A model generated the notes under the pieces. It was not told the DNA's origin, made no database searches, and saw only the letters and a program-made list of their open reading frames with translations. This document shows, one piece after another, positions 35,163 to 44,304 of a stretch of DNA of 64,000 bases (position 1 is the first letter of the stretch; each line of letters opens with the position of its first letter). Source of the stretch: Constrictibacter sp. MBR-5 (lineage in GTDB: Bacteria; Pseudomonadota; Alphaproteobacteria; JAJUGE01); assembly GCF_040549485.1 (NCBI RefSeq), contig NZ_JBEPTK010000005.1, positions 124,001-188,000 on the forward strand, read 5' to 3'. Both the position numbers and the translations under genes were made by a program.

Positions 35163-35735
35163 ATGACTACGGGCACGATCGAACATGGAGAGGTCTCGAT
35201 GATCGTTCGCGAGATCATGACGAGCCTCGACGGCGACCTGATCGCCGCGGACATGAAGCTGCATGAGGAGATCACGCAGCTCGCGGAGTATATCCGCGAT
35301 GCCCGTCGCGAAATCGCGGAACTGGATACCGACGAGATCCGTCGCCAGCACATTCCGGCAGCGACCGACGAACTCGATGCGATCGTGGCCGCCACCGAGG
35401 AGGCCACGGGCGCGATCCTCGACTCCGCGGAACTGATCGAGGGGGTCGCGGACGGCCTGCAGGGCGAGGACCAGGCCAAGCTCAGGGACGCCACCACGAA
35501 GATCTTCGAGGCGTGCAACTTCCAGGACATTACCGGCCAGCGTATCGGTAAGATCGTCCGCGCGCTCAAGCATATCGAAAGCAAGATCGAGTCCCTCGTC
35601 CAGACCTTCGGCAGCGGGTCCGCGGTGCCGAAGCCGAAGGCCGACACGGGTCCCAACCTGCTGGAGGGGCCGGCACTTCCGGGCGGCGGTACCAGCCAGG
35701 AAGACATCGACAAGCTCCTGGCGAGCTTCGACTGA
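35163..35735 (+). CDS. cheZ: CheY-P phosphatase CheZ
   Basis: CheZ dephosphorylates CheY-P and resets the motor signal. The 190-residue protein is almost wholly helical, with the family active-site segment NFQDITGQRIGKIV near residue 119 (catalytic glutamine Q121). It ends in a short peptide SQEDIDKLLASFD resembling the CheY-binding ends of CheZ and FliM. A proline-rich linker joins the two parts, as in other CheZ proteins. It is directly downstream of cheY. Confidence 0.92.
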   Translation: MTTGTIEHGEVSMIVREIMTSLDGDLIAADMKLHEEITQLAEYIRDARREIAELDTDEIRRQHIPAATDELDAIVAATEEATGAILDSAELIEGVADGLQGEDQAKLRDATTKIFEACNFQDITGQRIGKIVRALKHIESKIESLVQTFGSGSAVPKPKADTGPNLLEGPALPGGGTSQEDIDKLLASFD

Positions 35736-35762
35736 CGCCGGGCGGCCGGCGAGGAGGGATGA

Positions 35763-36428
35763 ATGGAACCCGCCGGCGCGCGCGCCGCGACGACGGCCGA
35801 CGCTACGGCGATGTTCCTCGTCAGCCTCTACCTTGTCCTGCTGGCTTTCTTCATTCTCCTCGCCGTCATCTCGACGTTCGACGGGCAGAAGAGCGAACGT
35901 GTCCTGCAGAGCGTGACGTCCCGGTTGGGGCCAGGCCCCGGCTGGATGCCCGCAGTGCCGGACACCGGGGCCGGGAATGCGGCTGCACTGCGGTCGGCCG
36001 GGGATTTGCGCCGCGAACTGCGTGAGGCCTTCGATGCCGAGGTGCCCGGCGTTCGCTTCGGCGTCAGGCAGTCGGGCCGGATCCTCGAAGCGACCATGCC
36101 CACGCACATGATCTTCGACGAAGGCACCGCCGTCGCGAGGGGGCTGGCGAAAGGCGGGATCGGCTTGCTGATGGGCCGTGTCGCACGCGCGGTGAATGCC
36201 GCGGTGCCCGCGGTCCGCTGCAAGGTCGAGATCGTGGTGCGCGACGGCATCCAGCCGCCACTGACACCGCACTCGCTGAGCGTACGTCGGGCGGATCTCC
36301 TGGCCCGGAGCCTTCGAGCCGCGGGGTTGGCCGAATCGGAGATCCTGGCCGGAGCGGAGGCGGGCGAGCGTCCTGAGATCCGGTTCGTGTTCCGGATACT
36401 GGCCGAGCCTGCCGCCGAAGGCGGCTGA
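35763..36428 (+). CDS. MotB-like membrane protein, first of a pair
   Basis: The 221-residue product starts with a short cytoplasmic segment, TTADATAMFLVSLYLVLLAFF, with an aspartate just before one membrane helix as in MotB. A periplasmic domain with weak OmpA-like features follows: ATMPTHMIFDEGTAV and LSVRRADLLARSLRAAGL. The serine/arginine helix that binds peptidoglycan in OmpA domains seems kept, but the GHTD-type loop is not clear. It ends 1 bp before the start of a second MotB-like gene. No motA is adjacent. A stator or stator-accessory role is inferred. Confidence 0.62.
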   Translation: MEPAGARAATTADATAMFLVSLYLVLLAFFILLAVISTFDGQKSERVLQSVTSRLGPGPGWMPAVPDTGAGNAAALRSAGDLRRELREAFDAEVPGVRFGVRQSGRILEATMPTHMIFDEGTAVARGLAKGGIGLLMGRVARAVNAAVPAVRCKVEIVVRDGIQPPLTPHSLSVRRADLLARSLRAAGLAESEILAGAEAGERPEIRFVFRILAEPAAEGG

Positions 36429-36429
36429 C

Positions 36430-37101
36430 ATGCGCGTCTATCTGCTGCCGAAGCCGACAGGCGCCGCCGCAGGCGGCTGGCTGATCACGCTCGCCGACCT
36501 GATCGCGCTCATGCTCTGCTTCTTCGTAATGATGTTCGCGATGTCCTCCCTCGATACGGGACGATGGAATGCGGTCGCGGAGGGAATGCGGCACGCGCTC
36601 CCGGCGCGCGACGAGACGAAGGCGCCGAGGCCGGAGGCCGACACTGCGGCCAAGCCGCTGCCGACCGACGAAGGACTGGATCTCGGCTATCTCGGCGCCC
36701 TCCTGTCGGAGCGCATCGCGCAGGACGGGTCGCTCTCCAGGGCCGTCGTCTCCGGCCGCGACGGCTCCCTGGTCGTCACGCTGCCGGGGGACTTGCTGTT
36801 CTCGGGTGCTGACGCCATGCTCCGCCCTGAAGGTGCCCGCGCCGTCCGTCGACTGGCGGGGCTTCTGGCGAACGTTCGCAACGAGATCGCGGTGGTCGGA
36901 CATGCAACCCGCTCGGCCGATCAGGATGGCTGGGCACACGGCATCGCGGCGGGGTCCGCCGTGGCGGGGCTGCTCGGTGAAGGCGGGGTCCGCGCGGGGA
37001 TGAGAGTTCTCGGGATGGCGGCGGCCCCCGGCCGCGCCGACGGTGTCGGCCTTGCCGCCACGCGGGTCGACATTCTGGTCCGGGAAGACGGGGTACGCTG
37101 A
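36430..37101 (+). CDS. MotB-like OmpA-family protein, second of a pair
   Basis: The 223-residue product has the MotB N-terminal pattern GGWLITLADLIALMLCFFVMM, with the aspartate before the single helix where MotB carries its proton-binding residue. An OmpA-like domain follows: GSLVVTLPGDLLFSGADAML, RPEGARAVRRLAGLL, and IAVVGHATRS. The usual peptidoglycan contacts are lacking: GHTD reads GHAT, and the arginine of the LSxxRA helix is replaced (AAGSAVAG). It follows the first MotB-like gene by one base and precedes a large TPR gene by 3 bp. Confidence 0.68.
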   Translation: MRVYLLPKPTGAAAGGWLITLADLIALMLCFFVMMFAMSSLDTGRWNAVAEGMRHALPARDETKAPRPEADTAAKPLPTDEGLDLGYLGALLSERIAQDGSLSRAVVSGRDGSLVVTLPGDLLFSGADAMLRPEGARAVRRLAGLLANVRNEIAVVGHATRSADQDGWAHGIAAGSAVAGLLGEGGVRAGMRVLGMAAAPGRADGVGLAATRVDILVREDGVR

Positions 37102-37104
37102 CGC

Positions 37105-40100
37105 ATGCGAGTGATCGGCCTGGCGTTCGCGGCGGCACTGCTGGCAGGTCCGGCTTCCGCCCAGACGCCCTCCGACGCACGGGGACCGGAGTTGCCGGTC
37201 AGGGTCTGGACGGCAGACGGGGGCGGCAACATCCGCCTCGAACTGCCCGAAGCCATCATGCACGAGACCCGGATGGCGGGCGACCGGATCACGCTCCGTT
37301 TCGCGCAGCCGGTGCGGACGGATCTGGTCGCCGTGATGAAGGGGCTGCCGGACTATGTGCGCTGGGCGGAGGCAGGGGCCGACGGCCGTACTTTCACGTT
37401 CAGGCTGAAGCAGCCGGTCAGGTTGCGGGAGAGTACGAACGGCGGCGTGGTGCTCCTTCAACTGGCACCCGAGGCCGACGGCCCCGCGGTTGCGGAGCAG
37501 ACCGTGCGGGTGCGGACGGGCGTTCATCCGGGATATTCGCGGATCGTGTTCGACTGGCCGGACCTCGTCGCGTACGAGGCCAGCCAGACGCCCGACGGCC
37601 TTCGGCTCTCGTTCGACGCTGCCGCCCGCTTCGATCTCGGTCAGGCCGGTGGACCTGCGCAGGCCTTGCGCGTCCTGCCGCCGACCGACGGCAAGTCGGC
37701 CGTCGTCGTGACGGTGCCCGGCGGTTCCGAGGCGACCCACTTCCGGTTGGGCAACCGGGTCGTCGTCGACATCGCGCGGCGCGGCGACGGTCCGGCCGCC
37801 GTCGCTCGTGCCGAGCCGTCCGCCGCGCCTGCGCCGCCGCCGCGGACGCCGGCGCCCGCCAGGTCCTCGGCAAACGAACCGACACCGCCGCTGCCGCGTG
37901 CGCGACCCGATGGGAGGAACGTCCCGGCAGTGCCTCCCGCTGCAGCGGCTCCCGTGGCAGCGCCTCCGGCGGCAGCGCCGGCGCCGCCGGTCGCCATTGT
38001 TCGAGCACCGTCCACTCCACCTCGGCCCGCCCCAACCACGCCTGCGCCTATCCCGACACCCGCTCCCGCACCGAAGGCAGAGCCGGCTCCCGAGCCGCCG
38101 AAACCGGCGCGTCCGGCGCCGCCGCCCGCCGTTGCGGCGGCACCGGCGACGCCGGTTGCCCCGGAACCCGTCCGCCCCTCGCCGGCCCGTCCCCCCGCCC
38201 AGGCGACGCCCGCCCCAGCGACGCCCGTCCCGGCGGAAGGCGGAGCACCGGTCCAGGTCAGCCGCGGCGAGAGCAGGCTGCGCATGGCCTTTCCCGGAAC
38301 GGCAGGTGCCCGCGCCGCCGTGTTCCGCCGTGCCGGGCAGGTATGGGTGGTGTTCGACCGGGCCCTGCGTCTCGACCTCGCACCGGTGAGGGCGGGTGCC
38401 GTGGATCTCGTGCCGACGATCGAGCAGCAGCCCAAGCGCGACGCGACCGTCATCCGCATCGTCCCGTCGCCCGGGCTGGAGCCTGCCGTCGATCGCGATG
38501 CCGCCGGCTGGGCGGTGACGCTGTCGCCGCAGCAGACGGGGCCGGAACGCACCTTCGACGTACGGGTCGAGGCGGCGCCGCAAGGCGGCAGTCGCGTCGT
38601 CATTCCTGTCGATTCCGCCGGGCCGGTCGTCGAAGTCACGGACCCCGATGCCGGTGATCGCCTGCTGATCGTGCCCGTCGGGCCCGTCCACCTCGGCGTC
38701 GCGGGGGCGAGGAACTATCCGGAGTTCTCCTTGCTGCCTTCGCCGCAGGGGATCGCCATCGGCGCCCGCACCGAGCGGCTGCGGGTCAACGCCGGTCCGA
38801 GTGCGGTGGAGATCACGACCGGTCGCGGGCTGCTGCTCGAGAATGCCGTCGTTTCGCCGCTGGGAACGCCGGCGGCGCCGGCCCCCCCGGAACGGCGAAC
38901 GGAGGTCGACACCGGTCCGCCGCTGTTCGAGTTCGCGCGCTGGTCCCGCGCCGGGCGGCCCTTCAACGATGTCCGGGCTGAACTGCAGCGCGCCATTACG
39001 ACCGCGCCACCCCTCGATCGCAATCCGGTGCGGCTGGAACTGGCCCGATTCCTTCTGGCACGGGGCTTCGCGGCGGAAGCGCTCGGCCTGCTTCGTCTGG
39101 TTAGCGACGACGCGCCGGCCATCGCGACGCGGCCGCAGTTCCTCGGCATGCGCGCGGCGGCACAGACCTTGAGCGGACGGGACGAGGAGGCGCGGGCCGA
39201 CTTCGGCGATCCCGTGCTGGCGGGCGAGGCGGAAGCCGCCCTGTGGCGCGGGTTGCTTCTGGCGCACGAGCAGCGCTGGAGCGAAGCCGCGCAGCGCTTC
39301 CGTGCCGGCAGGCGGTTCGTCGACACGTATCCGGATTGGCTGCGCGGCAAATTCGCGCTCGCTGGCACGGAAGCGGCAGTCGAGACGGGCGACGCTCGGA
39401 TGGCCGACGACTGGTTGAACCTGCTCGTCGACGCCCGGTTGGAGGAACCGACCCGGTCGCGCGCCGACTATCTCCGCGCGCGAATGCTGCTGGCGGACGG
39501 CTCCCTGGACGCCGGGCGCGAAGCCATGACGCGTGCGGCTGCCGGGGGGGACCGTCTCACGCGGGCGCGCGCCGGTCTGGCGCTGGTCGAACTCGGTCTG
39601 GCCGACGGCACGATGACGCACGATCAGGCGATCGCGGAGCTGGAGCGGCTGCGTTTCGCCTGGCGGGGCGACACGCTGGAATATGAAGTGCTGGCACGGC
39701 TTGGGCAGGCATACCTGGACGCCGGCAAGCACTGGGAGGGGCTGACGGTCTTGCGCAACGCATTGTCGGTCTTCCCGGAGGGCGACAAGACGGCGGCCCT
39801 CACCGAGCGGATGACGAACGCGTTCCGGGCGATCTTCAGCGAGGGCACCGCGACCGACCTGTCGCCGCTGAAGGCCATGGCCCTCTACGAGGAGTTCCGG
39901 GAGCTGACGCCGTCCGGCGCCGACGGCGAGAAGATCCTGCGCAGCCTCGCGGGACGGCTGGTCGCGCTGGACCTGTTCGAGCCGGCCGCGACGATTCTCG
40001 ACGACCTCGTGCGCAATCGCCTCACGGGCGCGGCACGTGGTCGCGCCGCGGCCGACCTCGCACTCGTCCATCTGCTCGACAACAAGCCGCAGACGGCGAT

Positions 40101-40617
40101 CGCGGCGCTGGATCTGGTCCGGGCCGACGATTCCGGCGCGACGATCCGGCGGCGCCACCTGCGAGCCAGAGCCCTGGCCGATCTCGGCAGGCCGGCGGAG
40201 GCGATCCGTCTGCTGTCGGGCGATTCGAGCCGGGAGGCCTATACCCTGGCGGCCGATATGCATTGGCGGGCGACCGATTGGCCGCGCGCCGCGGCGGCCT
40301 ATCGGCAGCTTCTGTCCGGCGTCGAGGCTTCGGCGGCGCTGGAGGACGACGACGCACGGCTCGTTCTGCGGCTGGCGGTGTCCGAAACGCTCGCGGGGAA
40401 CAAGGCCGGCGCGCGGGAACTGGCCGCCAAGTACGGCCGGGCGATCGCCGCCACGCAGCACGGTCCGGCGTTCGCGCTGGTGGTGTCCGGCACCGAGGCG
40501 CAGCCGGGCATAGACAAGATCGCAGCCGCGCTGGCCGGCGCGGATGATTTCAAGTCGCAACTGAAGGCTTACCGCGAGGCCTTGGAAAAGCCTGCCGAGG
40601 GAAAAGGGGCTTCTTGA
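37105..40617 (+). CDS. Large periplasmic TPR protein of the motility cluster
   Basis: The 1170-residue product has a signal peptide (cleavage near AQTPS, residue 20) and an N-terminal beta-rich region to about residue 230, with GYSRIVFDWPD and HFRLGNRVVVDIARRG (AMIN-like in appearance). A proline/alanine-rich linker of about 150 residues follows, then a second beta region, and finally a helical TPR solenoid from about residue 620 to the end. Similar proteins close the mot/che segment in related bacteria, but their role is unsettled. It may scaffold the motor in the periplasm. Codon use resembles its neighbours. Confidence 0.7.
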   Translation: MRVIGLAFAAALLAGPASAQTPSDARGPELPVRVWTADGGGNIRLELPEAIMHETRMAGDRITLRFAQPVRTDLVAVMKGLPDYVRWAEAGADGRTFTFRLKQPVRLRESTNGGVVLLQLAPEADGPAVAEQTVRVRTGVHPGYSRIVFDWPDLVAYEASQTPDGLRLSFDAAARFDLGQAGGPAQALRVLPPTDGKSAVVVTVPGGSEATHFRLGNRVVVDIARRGDGPAAVARAEPSAAPAPPPRTPAPARSSANEPTPPLPRARPDGRNVPAVPPAAAAPVAAPPAAAPAPPVAIVRAPSTPPRPAPTTPAPIPTPAPAPKAEPAPEPPKPARPAPPPAVAAAPATPVAPEPVRPSPARPPAQATPAPATPVPAEGGAPVQVSRGESRLRMAFPGTAGARAAVFRRAGQVWVVFDRALRLDLAPVRAGAVDLVPTIEQQPKRDATVIRIVPSPGLEPAVDRDAAGWAVTLSPQQTGPERTFDVRVEAAPQGGSRVVIPVDSAGPVVEVTDPDAGDRLLIVPVGPVHLGVAGARNYPEFSLLPSPQGIAIGARTERLRVNAGPSAVEITTGRGLLLENAVVSPLGTPAAPAPPERRTEVDTGPPLFEFARWSRAGRPFNDVRAELQRAITTAPPLDRNPVRLELARFLLARGFAAEALGLLRLVSDDAPAIATRPQFLGMRAAAQTLSGRDEEARADFGDPVLAGEAEAALWRGLLLAHEQRWSEAAQRFRAGRRFVDTYPDWLRGKFALAGTEAAVETGDARMADDWLNLLVDARLEEPTRSRADYLRARMLLADGSLDAGREAMTRAAAGGDRLTRARAGLALVELGLADGTMTHDQAIAELERLRFAWRGDTLEYEVLARLGQAYLDAGKHWEGLTVLRNALSVFPEGDKTAALTERMTNAFRAIFSEGTATDLSPLKAMALYEEFRELTPSGADGEKILRSLAGRLVALDLFEPAATILDDLVRNRLTGAARGRAAADLALVHLLDNKPQTAIAALDLVRADDSGATIRRRHLRARALADLGRPAEAIRLLSGDSSREAYTLAADMHWRATDWPRAAAAYRQLLSGVEASAALEDDDARLVLRLAVSETLAGNKAGARELAAKYGRAIAATQHGPAFALVVSGTEAQPGIDKIAAALAGADDFKSQLKAYREALEKPAEGKGAS

Positions 40618-40668
40618 GACATTCTGTCTGCTCGCCGCACGTTGACGGCCGAGGAATTCGATTCACGC

Positions 40669-40684
40669 TTAACGTGCAATTTAC
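40669..40684 (+). promoter_or_regulatory. CtrA-like box before the chemoreceptor
   Basis: TTAA-N7-TTTAC is one base from the CtrA consensus and ends 46 bp before the ATG. An inverted repeat GCACGTT (40637-40643) / AACGTGC (40671-40677) overlaps it. Confidence 0.4.
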
Positions 40685-40730
40685 GGTACGGCCCGATCCT
40701 CCGCGAAATTGACCCCTATGCGGATGCCCA

Positions 40731-42071
40731 ATGATGGCCGAGAACAGTAAAATCGGAAAAGATCTGGACTTCGTCGGTATCGACGAGAACACGCGCAAGG
40801 CTCTGCGCGACTTCTGGCCGGCCGTCGAAAAGAATCTTCCGGAACTACTGTCGGCGTTCTATGCCAAGATCGTGACGATCCCCAGTCTCGCCGCCATACT
40901 GGGCGAACAGAGCGAGCGGCTGAAGGGTGCGCAGTCTGCGCATTGGAAGCGTCTGTTCGAGGCCAAGTTCGACGAAAGCTATGTCGAGCAGGTGAAGCGC
41001 ATCGGAAATGCCCATCAGCGGATCGGTCTGGCGCCCGCGCCGTATGTCAGCGCCTACGGTCTCGTCCTGCAGCAACTGCATCGGATTGCCGCCGAAACGT
41101 ATCGCTGGAACGGCCGTCGGCGTGCAGCCGTCGTCGACGCGGTGGACAAGGCGCTCTTCATGGACATGAATCTCGCCCTCGCGGTCTACGAGGAGGAGGA
41201 CGTGAACGCCCGCCGGGGGGCCCGCCAGCGGGCGCTCGACGTCGCGGTGTCGCGCTTCGAGACCGGTGCGGCAGCCATGCTGGCGGCCGTCGGCGAGGCG
41301 ACCACGACCGTCGACCGTTCGAGCGGGGCGGTGGCGCGCAACGCCACGGAGAGCCGCGAGCAGGCCATGCACGTGGCCGCCGCGGCCGAACAGGTGGCCG
41401 GCAACGTCCAGACGGTGGCCGCCGCCGTCGAGGAACTCTCGTCTTCCGTGCAGGAGATCGGTCGTCAGGCCGCGCAGTCCTCCGAGGTCGGCAACAGGGC
41501 GGCCGAGCGTGCCGACAAGAGCGGCGACACCATGCGGGCGCTGGTCGCCGCCGCGGCGGGCATCGGCGAGATTGTCGAACTGATCAACGGCATCGCGGCC
41601 CAGACCAATCTGCTCGCCCTCAACGCCACCATCGAGGCGGCGCGTGCGGGCGAGGCGGGTAAGGGCTTCGCCGTCGTCGCATCCGAGGTGAAGAGCCTGG
41701 CGGGACAGACCGCGCGCGCCACCGAGCAGATCGGCGGGCACATCGCGGCGATCCAGGCGCAGGCGGGCGATGCGAGCGCCGCCTTCGGCGGCATCATCGA
41801 GGCGGTTACCGACATGCGCACCTTTGCGGCCGGCATAGCCGCAGCGGTGGAGCAGCAGGTGGCTGCGGTCCAGGAGATCGCGCGGAACGTACAGCAGGCG
41901 GCAAGCGGCACCGCCAGCGTCACGCGGAGCATGGACATGGTGAGCCGCTCTGCAAACGAGACGGGAGAGGCCGCGGCCGGTGCCCATGCGGCCGTCGGCG
42001 GCCTGGCGGAGAAGTCCGATGGCCTGCGTCGCACCATCGACACCTTCCTCGAAGAGGTCCGCGCGGCATAG
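40731..42071 (+). CDS. Globin-coupled soluble chemoreceptor (HemAT type)
   Basis: The 446-residue protein has no membrane helix. Residues 1-165 form a protoglobin domain: [33 protein letters not shown], and the probable proximal haem histidine in [11 protein letters not shown]. Residues about 190-446 are an MCP signalling domain with the conserved tip [20 protein letters not shown]. Such proteins sense oxygen and steer aerotaxis through CheA/CheW. No other chemosensory core gene besides cheY and cheZ is nearby. Start ATG 40731 or 40734; neither has a strong ribosome site. Confidence 0.93.
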   Translation: MMAENSKIGKDLDFVGIDENTRKALRDFWPAVEKNLPELLSAFYAKIVTIPSLAAILGEQSERLKGAQSAHWKRLFEAKFDESYVEQVKRIGNAHQRIGLAPAPYVSAYGLVLQQLHRIAAETYRWNGRRRAAVVDAVDKALFMDMNLALAVYEEEDVNARRGARQRALDVAVSRFETGAAAMLAAVGEATTTVDRSSGAVARNATESREQAMHVAAAAEQVAGNVQTVAAAVEELSSSVQEIGRQAAQSSEVGNRAAERADKSGDTMRALVAAAAGIGEIVELINGIAAQTNLLALNATIEAARAGEAGKGFAVVASEVKSLAGQTARATEQIGGHIAAIQAQAGDASAAFGGIIEAVTDMRTFAAGIAAAVEQQVAAVQEIARNVQQAASGTASVTRSMDMVSRSANETGEAAAGAHAAVGGLAEKSDGLRRTIDTFLEEVRAA

Positions 42072-42210
42072 TGCCTGCCCGGCATGCTTCCTGCTAAGGC
42101 CTCGCAGCATCGATGGCACTCCCGGGCGGCTTTACCCTGAGCCGCCCGGCTGCTTCTATCGGCGCCGCCATCTGCGGCCCGTCCGAGCCGCATGCCAGAC
42201 CGGAGGCCGC

Positions 42211-43341
42211 ATGTCAGATCCGAACTTCGACCCCGAGACGATTCTCGCCGGCATGCGGCAATGGGTCGAGATCGAGAGCCCGACCTACACCCCCGCGGCG
42301 GTCAATCGCTGCATGGACGCGGCCCAGGCGGCCCTGGAAGGCATCGGCGGCTCGACCGAGCGCATTCCGGGCCGCGACGGCATCGGCGACATCGTCAAGG
42401 TCCGCCTGCCGGGCGAGAAGAACGGCCCGGGCATCCTCGTCCTCGGCCATCTCGACACGGTCCACGAGATCGGCGCGCTGGCCGGGCCGCTGCGCTTCCG
42501 GCGCGAGGGCGACAGGGTCTACGGCCCCGGCATCCTCGACATGAAGGGCGGCAACTACGCCGCCTATTGGGCGCTCCGCCAGCTCTACGCGACCGGCTCG
42601 CGGCCGAAGCTGCCCGTCACCTTCATGCTGATCCCGGACGAGGAGGTCGGCAGCCCGACGTCGCGCGACGAGATCGAGGCCGAGGCGAAGAAGCACAAGC
42701 TCACCCTGGTGGTCGAGCCGGCGCGCGACGACGGCGCGCTGAAGACCGGCCGCTACGGCATCGCCCGCTACCGCATCCGCACCGAGGGCATACCTGCACA
42801 TGCCGGCGCGCGCCATGCCGACGGCCGCAGCGCCATTCGCGAGATGGCCCACCAGATCCTCGCCATCGAGGGCATGACCGACTACGAGCGCAACATCACC
42901 CTCAACGTCGGCAACATCGCCGGCGGCAAGCACGTCAACGTCGTGCCCGTACACTGCGAGGCGCAGATCCTGGCGCTGGTTCCCGGTCCGGCGGACGAGC
43001 AGGAGGTGCTGGAGCGCCTGATGAACCTCAAGCCGGTCAATCCCGACGTGAAGGTCGAGGTCGAGCGTTTCCTGTTCCGGCCGTCCTTCGAGATGTCCGC
43101 CGAAGGCCGCAAGCTCTACGACCACGCCGTGATGCTGGCGCGGGAGATCGGCTTCGATCCCGACCATTTCACCGCCGGCGGCGGCAGCGACGGCAACTTC
43201 ACCGGCGCGCTCGGCGTGCCGACGCTCGACGGCCTCGGCATGGTCGGCAGCGGGCCGCACACCGAGCACGAGCACATCCTGTTCTCGCATATCGAGCCGC
43301 GCACCCGACTGCTCTATCGCCTCTTCGAGACGCTGGAGTAG
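42211..43341 (+). CDS. M20-family metallopeptidase (carboxypeptidase G2-like)
   Basis: The 376-residue protein is a zinc amidohydrolase. Metal and catalytic motifs in order are LGHLDTVHE near residue 74, GILDMKGG near 108, PDEEVGS near 143, VEPARDDG near 168, and the C-terminal GSGPHTEHEH. A dimerisation insert lies between. It may cleave a C-terminal amino acid or an N-acyl amino acid. ATG 42211 is fixed by CCGGAGG just upstream. It heads a three-gene unit with the deacetylase and hydrolase that follow. The substrate is unknown. Confidence 0.9.
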   Translation: MSDPNFDPETILAGMRQWVEIESPTYTPAAVNRCMDAAQAALEGIGGSTERIPGRDGIGDIVKVRLPGEKNGPGILVLGHLDTVHEIGALAGPLRFRREGDRVYGPGILDMKGGNYAAYWALRQLYATGSRPKLPVTFMLIPDEEVGSPTSRDEIEAEAKKHKLTLVVEPARDDGALKTGRYGIARYRIRTEGIPAHAGARHADGRSAIREMAHQILAIEGMTDYERNITLNVGNIAGGKHVNVVPVHCEAQILALVPGPADEQEVLERLMNLKPVNPDVKVEVERFLFRPSFEMSAEGRKLYDHAVMLAREIGFDPDHFTAGGGSDGNFTGALGVPTLDGLGMVGSGPHTEHEHILFSHIEPRTRLLYRLFETLE

Positions 43342-43345
43342 GGCG

Positions 43346-44296
43346 ATGACGGTTGCGCAGGACGGTCGGGACGGGATGAGGCGGGATTTCCGCGGCTATG
43401 GCGGCGACCTGCCGGACGCGCGCTGGCCGGGCGGCGCGCGGGTCTGCGTGTCGCTGGTCGTCAACGTGGAGGAGGGGGCCGAACTCAACCTGCGCGCCGG
43501 CGACGAGGCCAACGAGCCGGTGCACGAGATCGTCTCGACCGTGCGCGACGTGCCCGACACCTGCATGGAGTCGCATTTCGAATACGGCACGCGCGCCGGC
43601 TGGTGGCGTGTCGCGAACCTGATCGAATCCTACGGGATCCCCTGCACGCTCAACGTATCGGCACGCAGCTTCGCCGAGTCGCCCTGGCTCGCCCGGGACG
43701 CCGCCCGCCGCGGCTGGGAGCCGATGTGCCACGGCTGGCGTTGGGAGCCGCAGTCCCACATGGACGAGGCCCGGGAACGCGCCGTCATCCGCCGCGCCGT
43801 CGACACCATCGCGGCGACCATGGGCCGCCGCCCTGTCGGCTGGCACACCAAGTCGGCGACGTCCCTGGCGACGCGCCGCCTGCTGGTCGAGGAGGGCGGA
43901 TTTCTCTACGATTCGAACGCCTACAACGACGACCTGCCCTATGTCGTGCCGGTGCTCGGCCGGCCGCACGTGGTGCTGCCCTACAGCTTCGACACCAACG
44001 ACATGCGCTTCACCGCCCAGGGCGGCTTCGTCCATGCCCGCGACTTCGCCGACTACTGCATCGACGCCTACGACTGGCTGTGGCGCGAGGGTGCCGACCG
44101 GCCACGGATGATGACCGTCGGGCTGCATCTGCGCATCATCGGCCGGCCAGGCCGGATCTCCGGCCTGGAGACCTTCCTGAACCATGTGCGCGGCAAGGGC
44201 GGCGCCTGGTTCGCCTGCCGCGAGGACATCGCCAGGCACTGGCGCGACGTCGCCGGCCTGCCCGCCTGGACGCCGTCTCCTCCGGCGGCGGGATAG
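43346..44296 (+). CDS. PuuE-like polysaccharide deacetylase-fold hydrolase
   Basis: The 316-residue protein belongs to the carbohydrate esterase 4/PuuE group. VVNVEEGAELN near residue 38 is the group's opening. ESHFEYGTRAGWWRV near 76, CHGWRWEPQSHM near 127, and the GFLYDSNAYNDDLPY stretch near 187 follow. PuuE acts as a metal-independent allantoinase in some bacteria; other members deacetylate sugars. The reaction here is not settled. It starts 4 bp after the M20 gene and the next gene begins 8 bp after it. Confidence 0.82.
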   Translation: MTVAQDGRDGMRRDFRGYGGDLPDARWPGGARVCVSLVVNVEEGAELNLRAGDEANEPVHEIVSTVRDVPDTCMESHFEYGTRAGWWRVANLIESYGIPCTLNVSARSFAESPWLARDAARRGWEPMCHGWRWEPQSHMDEARERAVIRRAVDTIAATMGRRPVGWHTKSATSLATRRLLVEEGGFLYDSNAYNDDLPYVVPVLGRPHVVLPYSFDTNDMRFTAQGGFVHARDFADYCIDAYDWLWREGADRPRMMTVGLHLRIIGRPGRISGLETFLNHVRGKGGAWFACREDIARHWRDVAGLPAWTPSPPAAG

Positions 44297-44304
44297 CGGC
44301 CGGC

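Noticed and set aside
36064-40560. A 1498-codon open frame on the minus strand across the TPR gene
   Set aside because: It is the mirror of a real coding region in high-GC DNA: composition is Arg/Gly-rich with no domain, and the plus-strand genes there have signal peptides, motifs and tight spacing.
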